A stretch of DNA of 64,000 nucleotides from Actinorugispora endophytica. GTDB taxonomy: Bacteria; Actinomycetota; Actinomycetes; Streptosporangiales; Streptosporangiaceae. Position 1 is the stretch's first letter. Each line of letters opens with the position of its first letter. Position numbers and translations under genes: made by a program. Of the stretch, positions 44,518 to 53,950 are shown piece by piece. Where the stretch lies: assembly GCF_004363075.1 (NCBI RefSeq), contig NZ_SNYN01000013.1:50043-114042 (forward strand), read 5' to 3'. Below the pieces are notes generated by a model. The model ran no database searches. It was given only the letters and a program-made list of their open reading frames with translations, and was not told where the DNA came from.

Positions 44518-45459
44518 ATGAAGCCGACGGTGTTCCTTCCCGAAGACGTGACGTGGCGGGTGCAGCTGGACCGCGCCATGTGGGTGGCGGGGGTGCGCGC
44601 GCTGATGCTGCAGGCGCTGCACCCGGTGGCCATGCAGGGTGTCTGGCAGTGCTCGGACTTCATGGCCGACCCCGTCGGGCGGCTGATGCGCACCGCGGCC
44701 TACGTCGCCGTCACCACCTACGGCAGCCCCGACGAGGCCGCGGAGTTCGGCGCGCGGGTGCGCCGGGTGCACGAGCGGCTGTCCTTCACCGATCCGGACA
44801 CCGGGCGGCGGCACCGGGTGGACGAGACCGACCTGCTGCTGTGGGTGCACTGCGCCGAGGTCGTGTCCTACCTGGAAGTGGTGACCAGGTCCGGGCTGCG
44901 GCTCACCCGCGACGAGGCCGACCGCTACTTCGCCGAGCAGACCCGCACCGCCGCCCACGTCGGCCTGGACCCCGCCGACGTGCCCGACTCCGCGGAGCGG
45001 ATGCGCCGCTACCTCGCTGCGGTCCGCCCCCGGCTCGGGGCCTCCGACGCGGCCGTGTCCACGGTGCGCTTCCTGCTGTGGCCCGCCGTCCCCGGACGGC
45101 TCAGGCTGCTCGCCCCCGCCAGGCCGCTGTGGCTGCCCGTGGGCGCGCTGTCCTACTACACGCTGCCCCTCTGGGCCCGCCGCGAGTACCGCGTCCTGCC
45201 CGAGCCGCCCGGTACGCGGACAGCGGTCACGGTGGCTCTGGGCGCGCTGCGCACCGGACTGCACGCCCTGCCCCCGGCGCTGTACGACCGCCTCTTCGAC
45301 GAGGCCGCGGCGCGCCGCGCCGACGCCGCGCTGCGCCGCCTGGCCGAGGCCGGGTACGACACCGGCCGAGGCCTGGAGGGGCTGCGGTCCCCCGCCTCCT
45401 GGCCCCCTGCCGGGGTCCGGGCGGCCTGGAGGGCCGACACCGGGGACGCCCGGAGCTGA
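44518..45459 (+). CDS. DUF2236 / MpaB-type oxygenase family protein
   Basis: A protein of 313 residues. LQALHPVAMQGVWQCSDF near residue 33 and LLLWVHCAEVVSYL near residue 112 carry the His residues conserved in this family (heme-bearing latex-oxygenase-like and MpaB-like proteins). No signal peptide is seen. The family includes the rubber oxygenase Lcp and MpaB, which oxidise hydrophobic substrates; the substrate here is unknown. It stands alone in its orientation. Confidence 0.8.
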   Translation: MKPTVFLPEDVTWRVQLDRAMWVAGVRALMLQALHPVAMQGVWQCSDFMADPVGRLMRTAAYVAVTTYGSPDEAAEFGARVRRVHERLSFTDPDTGRRHRVDETDLLLWVHCAEVVSYLEVVTRSGLRLTRDEADRYFAEQTRTAAHVGLDPADVPDSAERMRRYLAAVRPRLGASDAAVSTVRFLLWPAVPGRLRLLAPARPLWLPVGALSYYTLPLWARREYRVLPEPPGTRTAVTVALGALRTGLHALPPALYDRLFDEAAARRADAALRRLAEAGYDTGRGLEGLRSPASWPPAGVRAAWRADTGDARS

Positions 45460-45553
45460 GGGGCGGCTCTTCGAACGGGTCCCGTCCGCCGCATCAGGGC
45501 GGACCGCCGGGGTAGGGCCCGTGATGAGGGAAGCTCCGCAGGGGAGGTCCATG

Positions 45554-46831
45554 ATGCCGTTCACCGACCGGAGGGACGCGGGACGGCGGCTCGCGGCGGC
45601 CGCGGGGCACCTGCGCGGTCCGGACACCGTCGTCCTGGGGCTGCCGCGCGGCGGGGTCCCGGTGGCGTTCGAGGTCGCCACCGCGATCGCCGCGCCGCTG
45701 GACGTGGTCGTGGTCCGCAAGATCGGCGCGCCGTTCCAGCCGGAACTGGCCATGGGCGCGATCGGCGAGGACGGCGTGCGGGTGGTCGACCGGCGCGTCA
45801 TGGACATGGCGGGAGCGGGGCAGGACGAGTTCGCCGCCGTCGAGGAGCGCGAACGGGCGGAACTGGAGCGCAGGGTGCGCCGCTTCCGGACCGGCCGCCC
45901 GCGACTGCCGTTGAGGGGCCGCGCGGCCGTGATCGTGGACGACGGGATCGCGACGGGGTCCACCGCGCGGGCCGCCTGCCAGGTGGTGCGCGCCCAGGGC
46001 GCGCGCCGGGTGGTGGTGGCGGCGCCGGTGGGGGCGCCGGACGCGGTCGAGCGGTTGCGTGGGGAGGCCGACGAGGTGGTCTGCCCCGAGACGCCCCGGG
46101 AGTTCAGCGCCATCGGCCAGTGGTACGCGGACTTCGCCCAGACGTCCGAGGACGAGGTGGCCGACCTGCTGGACCGCGCCGCCGCGCCGGGGGTGGACGA
46201 GGACGTCGAGACCGCCGCGGGACCGGTGCGCCTGGCGGGGCGACTCACCGTCCCGGAGCGGGCGCTCGGCGTCGTGCTGTTCGCGCACGGCAGCGGCAGC
46301 GGCCGCCACTCGCCGCGCAACCGGGCGGTCGCCGCCGCCCTGAACCGGGCGGGGATGGGAACGCTGCTGTTCGACCTGCTCACCGGTGAGGAGGAGGCCG
46401 ACCGCGACAACGTGTTCGACGTGGACCTGCTGGCGGGGCGGCTCGGCGAGGCCACCCGCGACCTGCGCGGCCGCGCGGAGGCGGCGGAGCTGCCGGTCGG
46501 CTACTTCGGGGCGAGCACCGGCGCCGCGGCGGCGCTGGCGGCCGCGGCCGAGCCGGGGAACCCCGTCGCCGCGGTGGTCTCCCGGGGCGGCCGCCCCGAC
46601 CTGGCGGGGGACCGGCTGGAGGCGGTCCGGGCCGCGACCCTGCTGATCGTCGGCGGCGCCGACCCGGGGGTCCTCGAGCTGAACGGCCGGGCCCAGGCGC
46701 GGATGCGCTGCGAGAACCGGCTCACCGTGGTGCCCGGCGCCACCCACCTGTTCGAGGAGCCGGGTGCCCTGGAGACGGTGGCGGAGCTGGCGCGCGCCTG
46801 GTTCGCCGACCACCTGGCCGTCGCGCCCTGA
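45554..46831 (+). CDS. Phosphoribosyltransferase-alpha/beta hydrolase fusion
   Basis: A protein of 425 residues. Residues 1-210 form a type I phosphoribosyltransferase fold (VVLGLPRGGVPVAFEVA, KIGAPFQPELAMGAI, PRPP loop VIVDDGIATGSTARAA). Residues about 215-425 are a dienelactone-hydrolase-like alpha/beta hydrolase with the nucleophile elbow GASTGAAA, and a C-terminal ATHLFEEPGAL holding a His. This fusion is widespread in actinobacteria but its reaction is not known. ATG at 45554 gives better spacing from GGGGAGG than the ATG three bases before. Confidence 0.8.
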   Translation: MPFTDRRDAGRRLAAAAGHLRGPDTVVLGLPRGGVPVAFEVATAIAAPLDVVVVRKIGAPFQPELAMGAIGEDGVRVVDRRVMDMAGAGQDEFAAVEERERAELERRVRRFRTGRPRLPLRGRAAVIVDDGIATGSTARAACQVVRAQGARRVVVAAPVGAPDAVERLRGEADEVVCPETPREFSAIGQWYADFAQTSEDEVADLLDRAAAPGVDEDVETAAGPVRLAGRLTVPERALGVVLFAHGSGSGRHSPRNRAVAAALNRAGMGTLLFDLLTGEEEADRDNVFDVDLLAGRLGEATRDLRGRAEAAELPVGYFGASTGAAAALAAAAEPGNPVAAVVSRGGRPDLAGDRLEAVRAATLLIVGGADPGVLELNGRAQARMRCENRLTVVPGATHLFEEPGALETVAELARAWFADHLAVAP

Positions 46832-46872
46832 CCGGCGCGGAGGAGCAGCCCGAAGAGGACGGGGGTGGGCCT

Positions 46873-47097
46873 GTGGGCATGAGGCGGCGGGTGCGCCGCT
46901 ATGCCTGGCTGATGGGGGCGTGCCTGCTCCTGTTCGGATTGTCCGCGCCGGTCGCGTCCCTGTTCGGGGCCGGCTGGGGGATCGCCATGTGCGCGGTGGC
47001 CGCGGTCATCCCGCCGGTGGCCGTGATCATCGCCAACAGCTCCGACCCGGACGACCCGCGGGACCACGACGCCCGGTTCGGCCCCAACGCGGAGTGA
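46873..47097 (+). CDS. DUF3099-type small membrane protein
   Basis: A protein of about 74 residues from GTG at 46873 (an ATG at 46879 is also possible). It has two membrane segments (YAWLMGACLLLFGLS and GIAMCAVAAVIPPVAVII) and a charged C-terminal tail SSDPDDPRDHDARFG. The RYxxxMGxCxxLF start is the DUF3099 pattern of actinobacteria. Function is not known. Confidence 0.7.
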   Translation: MGMRRRVRRYAWLMGACLLLFGLSAPVASLFGAGWGIAMCAVAAVIPPVAVIIANSSDPDDPRDHDARFGPNAE

Positions 47098-47207
47098 TCC
47101 GGTCCGCGCCGGCCCGCACCGCCCGCCGCGGCCCCCATACCATGAGGTGAGCCGCCACAAGCGGGCCCCAGCAGCGAAACCGAACTCGACGACGAGAAGA
47201 GGCCACC

Positions 47208-48713
47208 GTGACCGAGCAGCAGCCCCCCGAGGACCGGCGCACGACCGAGGACGCCACCGGCGCGCCCGTGTTCAAGGGGCGCAAGAACGGGCCCTACCGG
47301 GGGGTCTCGGCGGAGCTGGCGGAGTGGATGCGCACCGGTTGGGCCGACACCGAGCGGCGCGATCTCGAACCCGTCGAGCAGGCCCCCTACGCGGCCAAGC
47401 GGCGCGCCGCGCTCAGCGCGCGCTTCCCGGGCGAACGCCTGGTCGTCCCGGCGGGGGACCTCAAGGTCCGCTCCAACGACACCGAGTACCCCTTCCGCGC
47501 GGCCAGCGATTACGTGTACCTGACCGGGGACCGGTCCGAGGGCGGCTGCCTGGTGCTGGAGCCGCGCGCCGACGGCGGGCACGACGCGGCCGTCTACCTG
47601 CTTCCCCGCTCCGACCGCGACAACGGCGAGTTCTGGCTGGACGGCCACGGCGAGCTGTGGACCGGGCGGCGGCACAGCCTCGCCGAGGCGTCGACGCTGC
47701 TGGGACTGCCCGCCCGCGACGTGCGCACCCTGGCCGGGGTGCTGGGCGGGGCGCCCGCGAAGCCCGCGCGGATCGTGCGCGGCCACGACGCGGGGCTGGA
47801 GGCGGTGCTCGCCTCGGACCGGAGCGGGGAAGGGGCGGAGAAGGCCGCCGGGCGCGACGAGGAACTCGCGGTCTTCCTGCACGACCTGCGCCTGGTCAAG
47901 GACGAGTGGGAGGTCGGTCAGCTCCAGAGGGCGGTGGACTCCACCGTGCGCGGCTTCGAGGACGTCGTGCGGATGCTGCCCGAAGCCGAGGCCACCTCCG
48001 AACGGTACGTCGAGGGCGCCTTCTTCCTCCGCGCCCGGGTCGAGGGCAACGACGTCGGCTACGGGACCATCGCCGCGTCCGGACCCAACGCCACCACCCT
48101 GCACTGGGTCCGCAACGACGGCCCGGTGCGCCGGGGCGAGCTGCTGCTGCTGGACGCGGGTGTGGAGACCACCACCCTGTACACCGCCGACGTCACGCGC
48201 ACCATCCCCGTCAGCGGGCGCTTCACCGACGTCCAGCGCCGCGTCTACGACCTGGTGCACGCGGCGCAGGAGGCGGGGATCGCGGAGGTCCGGCCCGGAA
48301 ACCCGTTCCGCGCCTACCACGACACCGCCCAGCGCGTGCTGGCCGAGGGCCTCGTCGAGTGGGGGCTGCTGGAGGGGCCGGTGGAGCGCGTCGTCGGACT
48401 GGGCCTCCAGCGCCGCTACACCCTGCACGGCACGGGCCACATGCTCGGCCTGGACGTGCACGACTGCGCCGTCGCGCGCACCGGGGCCTACGTGGACGGG
48501 CTCCTGGAGCCGGGCATGGTCCTCACCGTCGAGCCGGGCCTGTACTTCCAGCCCGACGACCTGACCGTGCCCGAGGAGCTCCGCGGCATCGGCGTGCGCA
48601 TCGAGGACGACATCCTGGTCACCCCCGAGGGCAACCGCAACCTGTCCGAGGGCCTGCCGCGCTCCTCCGCCGACGTCGAGGCCTGGCTGGCCGACCGGCT
48701 GCCCAGGGCCTAG
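47208..48713 (+). CDS. pepP: Xaa-Pro aminopeptidase (aminopeptidase P)
   Basis: A protein of 501 residues from GTG with AAGAGG upstream. The N-terminal creatinase-like domain (AASDYVYLTGD) precedes the pita-bread catalytic domain with the two-metal ligands Asp in LLLDAGVE and YTADVTRTIPVSG, His in HGTGHMLGLDVHD, and Glu in VEPGLYFQPD and RIEDDILVT. It removes N-terminal residues next to proline in the cytoplasm. Length and motifs are those of the family. Confidence 0.9.
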   Translation: MTEQQPPEDRRTTEDATGAPVFKGRKNGPYRGVSAELAEWMRTGWADTERRDLEPVEQAPYAAKRRAALSARFPGERLVVPAGDLKVRSNDTEYPFRAASDYVYLTGDRSEGGCLVLEPRADGGHDAAVYLLPRSDRDNGEFWLDGHGELWTGRRHSLAEASTLLGLPARDVRTLAGVLGGAPAKPARIVRGHDAGLEAVLASDRSGEGAEKAAGRDEELAVFLHDLRLVKDEWEVGQLQRAVDSTVRGFEDVVRMLPEAEATSERYVEGAFFLRARVEGNDVGYGTIAASGPNATTLHWVRNDGPVRRGELLLLDAGVETTTLYTADVTRTIPVSGRFTDVQRRVYDLVHAAQEAGIAEVRPGNPFRAYHDTAQRVLAEGLVEWGLLEGPVERVVGLGLQRRYTLHGTGHMLGLDVHDCAVARTGAYVDGLLEPGMVLTVEPGLYFQPDDLTVPEELRGIGVRIEDDILVTPEGNRNLSEGLPRSSADVEAWLADRLPRA

Positions 48714-48820
48714 TTGTACCGACCACGGAGGTTGAGTACAGCCCCAGGGCGATTTGACAGCAGGAGAGGGCCTCCGACACAGGTGTGGATTATCCAGAAC
48801 GACACCTGAGGCAAGTCAGG
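48714..48820 (+). terminator. Stem-loop region after pepP
   Basis: CAGGTGT at 48780-48786 and ACACCTG at 48802-48808 pair across a 15-base loop, about 70 bases downstream of the pepP stop. This is a possible terminator. The remaining bases up to repeat copy D show no gene. Confidence 0.4.
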
Positions 48821-49208
48821 AGACCTCCGGCGCGGGGGCGTTTCGGGCACCGGTGCTCCGGGTGGGCCTTTCGGCCCCGCGCCACGCGGATCACGAGGTG
48901 ACGGCGGGCGGCGACGGCGGGCGGGGGCCGGAGGTCCGCGCGTAACCGCCGGACGTCCGTGACGCAGGGGTTCGAGGGCCGGTCCCGCCCTCACCCGGAA
49001 TGATCACGGGCTTTCCGCCCTTCCCGGCCCCGAAACGGGCGGAAAGCCCGAGACCGGCAACGAAACCCCCATACAACGGACTTCGTGGGCGCGGCCCCGG
49101 CCCCGCCGCCCGCCGTCGCCGCCTCGTCACCGCGTCGCACACGAGGACACCCCGACGATCCGGCCGACGGAGTCCCGGCACCGAATCCCCCCCGCGCCGG
49201 AAACCCTA
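48821..49208. repeat. Dispersed inverted-repeat element, copy D
   Basis: Begins AGACCTCCGGCGCGGGGG and ends CGCGCCGGAAACCCTAGG. The inner hairpin is CGGGCTTTCCGCCC near 49009 with GGGCGGAAAGCCCG near 49037, and the ends are inverted copies. The right end contains, on the minus strand, the TAG stop codon of the plsC gene. About 390 bases without a convincing gene. Confidence 0.78.
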
Positions 49209-49874
49209 GGACGCGCCGCCGTGTCCGTTGTACCCGTCGGCGCGCTCCTGGCCGGACAGGGCGGCGATGGCGTCCATGATCTCGTCGGTGACGACCCGGC
49301 GGGCCTTGCCCGGCTGGAAGTGCTCGTAGCCCGTGGAGAAGTCCAGCGGCGCGCCGAAGCGGACGCGGATCGGGCTCAGGCGCGGCATCCGCTTGCCGAT
49401 CGGCTGGATCCTCTCGGTGCCGAACAGCGCGACCGGCACGACCGGCGCCTTGGAGGCCAGCGCCAGGAAGGCGACCCCGGTGCGGCCCCGGTACAGGCGT
49501 CCGTCCCTGGACCGGCTGCCCTCGGGGTAGATCCCGAAGGCGTCCCCCTCGCCGAGGACGTCCAGGCCCGCCTCCAGCGCCCCCATCGCGTCCCGGCCGG
49601 TGCCGCGTTTGACCGGTACCGCTCCCAGGACGGAGAAGGCGGCCTTGGACAGCCGCCCCTTGACGCCGGGCCCGTCGAAGTACTCGGCCTTGGCGAGGAA
49701 GCGCACCCGTCGGGGCACCGCGAGGGGGATCACCACGCTGTCGACGAAGGAACGGTGGTTGCTGGCGAGGATCACCGGTCCCGTCCTCGGAATGCGCTCC
49801 ACCCCCTCGATCAGGGGCCGGTACAGGGCCCTGCCCACCGCAGAGGCGACCAGCCGGGTCGTTCCGTAGAGCAC
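49206..49874 (-). CDS. plsC: 1-acyl-glycerol-3-phosphate acyltransferase-like protein
   Basis: A protein of 222 residues from GTG at 49874, with AGGAGAAG just upstream. It has the PlsC motifs NHRSFVD (acyl transfer) and PEGSRSRDG (glycerol phosphate binding), and RTGVAFLALASKAPVVPVAL. It moves an acyl chain to lysophosphatidic acid or a related acceptor at the membrane. Its TAG stop lies inside the end of repeat copy D, so the C terminus may have been changed by the element. Confidence 0.86.
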   Translation of the reverse strand: MLYGTTRLVASAVGRALYRPLIEGVERIPRTGPVILASNHRSFVDSVVIPLAVPRRVRFLAKAEYFDGPGVKGRLSKAAFSVLGAVPVKRGTGRDAMGALEAGLDVLGEGDAFGIYPEGSRSRDGRLYRGRTGVAFLALASKAPVVPVALFGTERIQPIGKRMPRLSPIRVRFGAPLDFSTGYEHFQPGKARRVVTDEIMDAIAALSGQERADGYNGHGGAS

Positions 49875-50011
49875 GCGTCTTCTCCTGTCGGGTCCGTCGG
49901 CGCGTGTTTTCGCGCACGTAGAACCTACCGGCCTCGGCGCGAACAGGGGGGTTTGAGGGAGGGGGTGGCGGAAGGTGCCGGAACGACCGAATTTCGCGGT
50001 AGAAATGTCCG

Positions 50012-50371
50012 GTGATCTATCACTTGGTACCGATCGAAAAGTGGAAGTCCGACCCCGAGCGCCCCTACACACCCGCCTCGCTGGAGCGGGACGGCTTCGT
50101 GCACGGCGCCGCCGACGAGAAGATGACCCTGCGGGTCGCCAACGCCTTCTTCCGGGACCCGCCCAGCCCGGTGGTGGCCCTGGTGATCGACGAGGCCGGG
50201 CTCAGTTCGGAGGTCCGGGACGAGAAAGCCGTCCCCACGCCACCCGGGTTCTCCGAGGGCGTGACCTTCCGGCACGTGTACGGCCCCATCGAGCGTTCGG
50301 CCGTCGTCGCGCTGCTGGACCTGGAGTGCGACGACCAGGGGTGCTACACCGCGCTGGTGCCCAGGGGGTGA
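50012..50371 (+). CDS. DUF952-family protein
   Basis: A protein of 119 residues from GTG. MIYHLVPIEKW, YTPASLERDGFVHGA and FRHVYGPIERSAVV are the conserved segments of DUF952, a small fold distantly related to ADP-ribosyltransferase-like proteins. Function unknown. It is divergent from plsC. Confidence 0.8.
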   Translation: MIYHLVPIEKWKSDPERPYTPASLERDGFVHGAADEKMTLRVANAFFRDPPSPVVALVIDEAGLSSEVRDEKAVPTPPGFSEGVTFRHVYGPIERSAVVALLDLECDDQGCYTALVPRG

Positions 50372-50453
50372 GGCGGGCCCGGTGGCGGATCCGCGCCCGC
50401 CGTCCGGGGCACCGCGCCGACGAGGCCGGCGGAGGTCCGATCCGCGGCCGGTG

Positions 50454-50774
50454 TCAGTCGTCCGCCCGGTACACGACACCGAACACGAGCAGCGCGTCCT
50501 TCGCCGGCCCCAGGCCCAGCTCCGGGTAGTCCTCGACGGCCCCCTGCCGGATGACGTACGGGGTCCCCGGCCAGCGGGACGCGATCTCGGTCGCGATGGA
50601 GGTCCGGGCCGCGGCGGCGGCCGTGTCCCGCTCTCCAGGGGTCTCCATCTCCGCCTCGGCGTACGTCCGCGCGACGAGGTCGACGGCGCGGGCCTGCGCG
50701 GGGACCAGTCCCGAAGCGCGGTTCAGTGTCTCAAGCCTCGGTCGCAGCCAGTCCTCACGGCTCTTGTCGCTCAT
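50454..50774 (-). CDS. Hypothetical protein
   Basis: A protein of 106 residues (MSDKSREDWLRPRLETLNR start), mostly helical with a central stretch ERDTAAAAARTSIATEIASRW. I do not recognise a family; codon use and start context look like a normal actinomycete gene. It sits between DUF952 and a glycosyltransferase gene. Confidence 0.5.
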   Translation of the reverse strand: MSDKSREDWLRPRLETLNRASGLVPAQARAVDLVARTYAEAEMETPGERDTAAAAARTSIATEIASRWPGTPYVIRQGAVEDYPELGLGPAKDALLVFGVVYRADD

Positions 50775-51120
50775 GTGCTCATCATCACCGGGAGTCCCCC
50801 GGCTGTCACGCGTCGGCGCGGCTCAGGGGCCGGATATGCGTTTTCTTGGGGAAAACCCGAAAGGACGAAAGGGACCTTACCCACTTGCGGTGGCGGAGGC
50901 GCAGTGGGTTCGATTGCCCCGCGAGCGAAGTCTTCACCTGGAGGCCAAACCTCGTTCGAGAGCGTCGGGTAGACATCTCGTGTTCTCAGGAGGAGAACAG
51001 GAGAACAGGCGAGGAGAGTCCAGTCGGGCGGGGACAGCGGGCGGGTCCGGCCGCCGCGGTCCGGGCCGCCGGTCCGGCGATCGCGATACCCCCAAACGTC
51101 CTGGACGATGAGGAACGCAC
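50775..51120. other. Intergenic region with a palindrome
   Basis: No gene seen in 346 bases. TGTTCTC at 50981-50987 and GAGAACA at 50993-50999 form a perfect seven-base dyad with a five-base gap, then GGAGAACAGG repeats nearby. It could be an operator for the following glycosyltransferase gene. Confidence 0.35.
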
Positions 51121-51960
51121 ATGAAGATTTCAGTGGTAATCCCGGCCTTCAACGAGGAGGCCGTGATCGGGCGCTGCCTGGAGGCACTACTGAACCAGAC
51201 CTCGCCGGCCGACGAGATCCTGGTCGTGGACAACAACTCCACCGACCGGACCCTCGAGATCGCGGAGCGGTACCGCCGGCGCGGCGTCCGGGTGGTCCGG
51301 GAGACCCGGCAGGGGCTGGTCCCCGCGCGCAACCGCGGTTTCGACGAGGCGACCGGGGACGTCCTGGGCCGCATCGACGCCGACACGGTGGTCGAACCGG
51401 ACTGGGTGCTCCGGCTGCGCTCGGCCTTCGCGGACCCGACCGTGTCGGCGGTGACCGGCCCCTCCTGGTTCTACGACGCGCCGCTGCGCCGGACCGGGCT
51501 GGCCGGACAGCGCCTCTTCTGCCACCAGGTCAACCGGATGCTCGCGGGCCACCCGATGCTGTGGGGCTCGAACATGGCGCTGACCCGGGACTGCTGGCGG
51601 GAGGTCCGCGACCACGCGTGCCCGGGTCCGGACATCTTCGAGGACCTCGACCTCGCCATCCACCTGCACCGGCTGGGCCGCCGAGTGCGCTACGAGGAGA
51701 ACCTGAGGGCGCCGGTGTCGGCGCGGCGCATCGCGGGCTCCCTCCGGGAACTCCACCACTACCTGCGGACCTGGCACCACACCTACTCGATGCACGGCCA
51801 GCGGCGGGCCGCGGTCGGCGCCCGGGCGGTCAAGGCGCTCGGGCTGGTGCTGCTGTTCCCGTCGGTCACGCTGATGCTGCGGGCGTACCAGCCCTACGAG
51901 GGCACCCTCTCGATCCGCCGGCTGTTCTCCCGCGCCTCGGAGGCCCGGCCCATCCCCTGA
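51121..51960 (+). CDS. Family 2 glycosyltransferase
   Basis: A protein of 279 residues with the GT2 start SVVIPAFNEEAVIGRCLEALL, the nucleotide-sugar motif RIDADTVVEPDWV (Asp-x-Asp) and the acceptor region FEDLDLAIHLHRLG. The C-terminal end has one hydrophobic segment that may anchor it to the membrane. It transfers a sugar to lipid, polysaccharide or protein; the acceptor is not evident. It stands alone. Confidence 0.85.
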   Translation: MKISVVIPAFNEEAVIGRCLEALLNQTSPADEILVVDNNSTDRTLEIAERYRRRGVRVVRETRQGLVPARNRGFDEATGDVLGRIDADTVVEPDWVLRLRSAFADPTVSAVTGPSWFYDAPLRRTGLAGQRLFCHQVNRMLAGHPMLWGSNMALTRDCWREVRDHACPGPDIFEDLDLAIHLHRLGRRVRYEENLRAPVSARRIAGSLRELHHYLRTWHHTYSMHGQRRAAVGARAVKALGLVLLFPSVTLMLRAYQPYEGTLSIRRLFSRASEARPIP

Positions 51961-52026
51961 CCACGGAGGCGGGGCGCGGCGCGGGCCGGGCGGTGACCCC
52001 CGGGCGGCCCGCGCCGCGCCCGATGG

Positions 52027-52965
52027 TCAGCCCTGTTCGGCGGGGCGCCAGTCGGCGTTGGCACCGCAGATGACCACGCACGGAAGGTCGCCGGGGACGC
52101 GTCCGGCCAGCCAGGCGGCCATCGGGGCGGCCGCGGCGGGTTCGGCGGCGATCCGGAACTCCTCCCACAGCAGGTCGCGTGCGGCCAGGATCTCGGTGTC
52201 GGACACCAGGACCGGGGCGATCCGGCCCCGGCTCAGCACCGCGAAGGGCACGTCGCCGAGCCGGGAGGCCCCCAGCGCGGAGGCGGCCACCGAATCCACG
52301 GGCGAGTTCACCGGTCCGCCCGCGGCGAGGGCGGCGTGCATGCTCTGGCAGCCCTCGGGCTCCACCGCGGCCGTGGTGCGTCCGTCGCCGATGGCCAGGC
52401 TCACCCCGGCCGCCAGTCCGCCCCCGCCCACGGCCACCGCCACGGAGTCGCACTCGGGGGCGTCGGCGACGATCTCGTAGCCCAGGGTGCCCTGCCCGGC
52501 GACCACGTCGGGGTCGTCGTAGGCGTGCACGTAGCGCGCCCCCTCGAGTTCGGCCCGCCGCAGCGCGGCCTCGGCGGCCACCGCGTAGTGCGTGCCCACG
52601 CGCACGATCTCGGCTCCGGACGCCGCCAACCGCCGGGCCTTCGCCTCGGGGACGGTCTCGGGCACGTACACGGTGGCCCGCACCCCCAGCACGCGCGCGG
52701 CGGTCGCCACGCCCAGGCCGTGGTTGCCGCCCGAGGCGGTGACGACGTGCCCGGGCACGTCGTGCGCGAGCAGCGCGTTGAGCGCCCCGCGCAGCTTGAA
52801 CGCGCCGGTGGTCTGGAGGTGCTCCAGTTTGAGCAGCAGAGGACGTCCGTCGAGCCGGGTCCGCAGCATCGGGGTGCGGCGGGCGTACGGCGCGATGCGC
52901 TCGGCCGCGGCTCGCACGTCGATGGCCGTGGGAACGGGTGTCGGGACTGTCGTGCTCGGTGTCAT
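52027..52965 (-). CDS. PLP-dependent serine/threonine dehydratase
   Basis: A protein of 312 residues. The PLP lysine is in TGAFKLRGALNAL, the phosphate loop in VTASGGNHGLGVATAA, and the Gly-rich loop in AVAVGGGGLAAGVSL, all as in type II fold dehydratases. No ACT domain, so it is probably the catabolic type or a close relative such as serine racemase. It is divergent from a LysR gene, which probably controls it. Confidence 0.85.
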   Translation of the reverse strand: MTPSTTVPTPVPTAIDVRAAAERIAPYARRTPMLRTRLDGRPLLLKLEHLQTTGAFKLRGALNALLAHDVPGHVVTASGGNHGLGVATAARVLGVRATVYVPETVPEAKARRLAASGAEIVRVGTHYAVAAEAALRRAELEGARYVHAYDDPDVVAGQGTLGYEIVADAPECDSVAVAVGGGGLAAGVSLAIGDGRTTAAVEPEGCQSMHAALAAGGPVNSPVDSVAASALGASRLGDVPFAVLSRGRIAPVLVSDTEILAARDLLWEEFRIAAEPAAAAPMAAWLAGRVPGDLPCVVICGANADWRPAEQG

Positions 52966-52989
52966 GGCTCTACTCTGCCCGTAGTGATC

Positions 52990-53036
52990 ATTAAGTTAAA
53001 GTTGGGATTTCTAAGGTTCATTAAGTAAAGCTTAAT
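52990..53036. promoter_or_regulatory. LysR-type operator repeats
   Basis: ATTAAG at 53020-53025 and CTTAAT at 53031-53036 form a perfect dyad, and ATTAAG occurs again at 52990-52995. The whole divergent space is AT-rich compared with the neighbours. Typical of LysR regulators that bind upstream of a divergent target. Confidence 0.55.
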
Positions 53037-53050
53037 TCTAGGGGCGGCCC

Positions 53051-53950
53051 ATGCTCGACGCCAACCGGTTGCGGGTCCTGGTGGAGGTGGCGCGCGCGGG
53101 GTCCATCGCCGCGGCGGCCGAGCGCATGTCGTTCACCCCGCCGGCCCTGTCCCAGCAGCTCACCAAGTTGGAGCGGGAGCTGGGCTGCGTGCTGGTGGAG
53201 CGGGGCCGGGGCGGGGCGCGGCTCACCGAGGCCGGCCGGGTGCTGGTGGAGCACGGCGAACGGGTCCTGGGAGAGCTGCGCGACGCGGAGCAGGCGGTGC
53301 GCGCGACACTGGGGGAGCACCCGCCCGCCCTCACACTGGGGGCGTTCGCCAGCGCGGGCAAGACCCTGGTCCCGCGCGCCCTGGCGGCCTTCCGGCGGGC
53401 GCACCCGCACGTGCGCCTGGCGTTGAGCGACGTGGAGCCGCCCGACGGGTACGGACCGGTCACCTCCGGCGACCTCGACCTGCTGATCACGCACCGCTAC
53501 CCCGGGGTGGCGCTGCCGCCCGCCGGGGGGCTGCACCGCGAACCGCTGCTCACCGACCCGCTGATGCTGGTCCTGCCGACGGGGCACCCGGCCGCCGGGG
53601 CGTCCGGGCTGAGCCTCGGCGACCTGGCCGACCAGGAGTGGATCTGCGGCGCGCCGGGCATCCACAACCGGATCGCGCTGGAGAGCGCCGCCGCCGAGGC
53701 CGGGGTGAGCCTGAACGTGGCGTACGAGACCCGCGACTACGAGGTCACCCTCGCGCTGATCCGCGCGGGCGTGGGCGTGGGCCTGGTCCCGTCGACGATC
53801 CTGCGCTCGGCCCCCGAGCAGGGCTGGACCTCGCACCGGCTGCGCGGAACCGACATGGCCAGGGAGATCTACCTGGTGCACCGCCGCCGCCCGCGCGATC
53901 CGGCCCCCGAGATGGTCGCCACCCTGCGCGCCTCGGCCGTGGCCGCCTAG
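53051..53950 (+). CDS. LysR-family regulator
   Basis: A protein of 299 residues with the N-terminal helix-turn-helix ANRLRVLVEVARAGSIAAAA and PPALSQQLTKLERELG, followed by a substrate-binding domain (LVLPTGHPAAG). It is divergent from the dehydratase gene, the usual position of a LysR regulator and its target. Its TAG stop codon is the first three bases of a 115-base inverted-repeat element. Confidence 0.88.
   Translation: MLDANRLRVLVEVARAGSIAAAAERMSFTPPALSQQLTKLERELGCVLVERGRGGARLTEAGRVLVEHGERVLGELRDAEQAVRATLGEHPPALTLGAFASAGKTLVPRALAAFRRAHPHVRLALSDVEPPDGYGPVTSGDLDLLITHRYPGVALPPAGGLHREPLLTDPLMLVLPTGHPAAGASGLSLGDLADQEWICGAPGIHNRIALESAAAEAGVSLNVAYETRDYEVTLALIRAGVGVGLVPSTILRSAPEQGWTSHRLRGTDMAREIYLVHRRRPRDPAPEMVATLRASAVAA

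Noticed and set aside
50905..50920. A GGTTCGATT stretch like a tRNA T-loop
   Set aside because: The base after the loop is G where the conserved C61 should be, and no acceptor, D or anticodon stem could be built around it.
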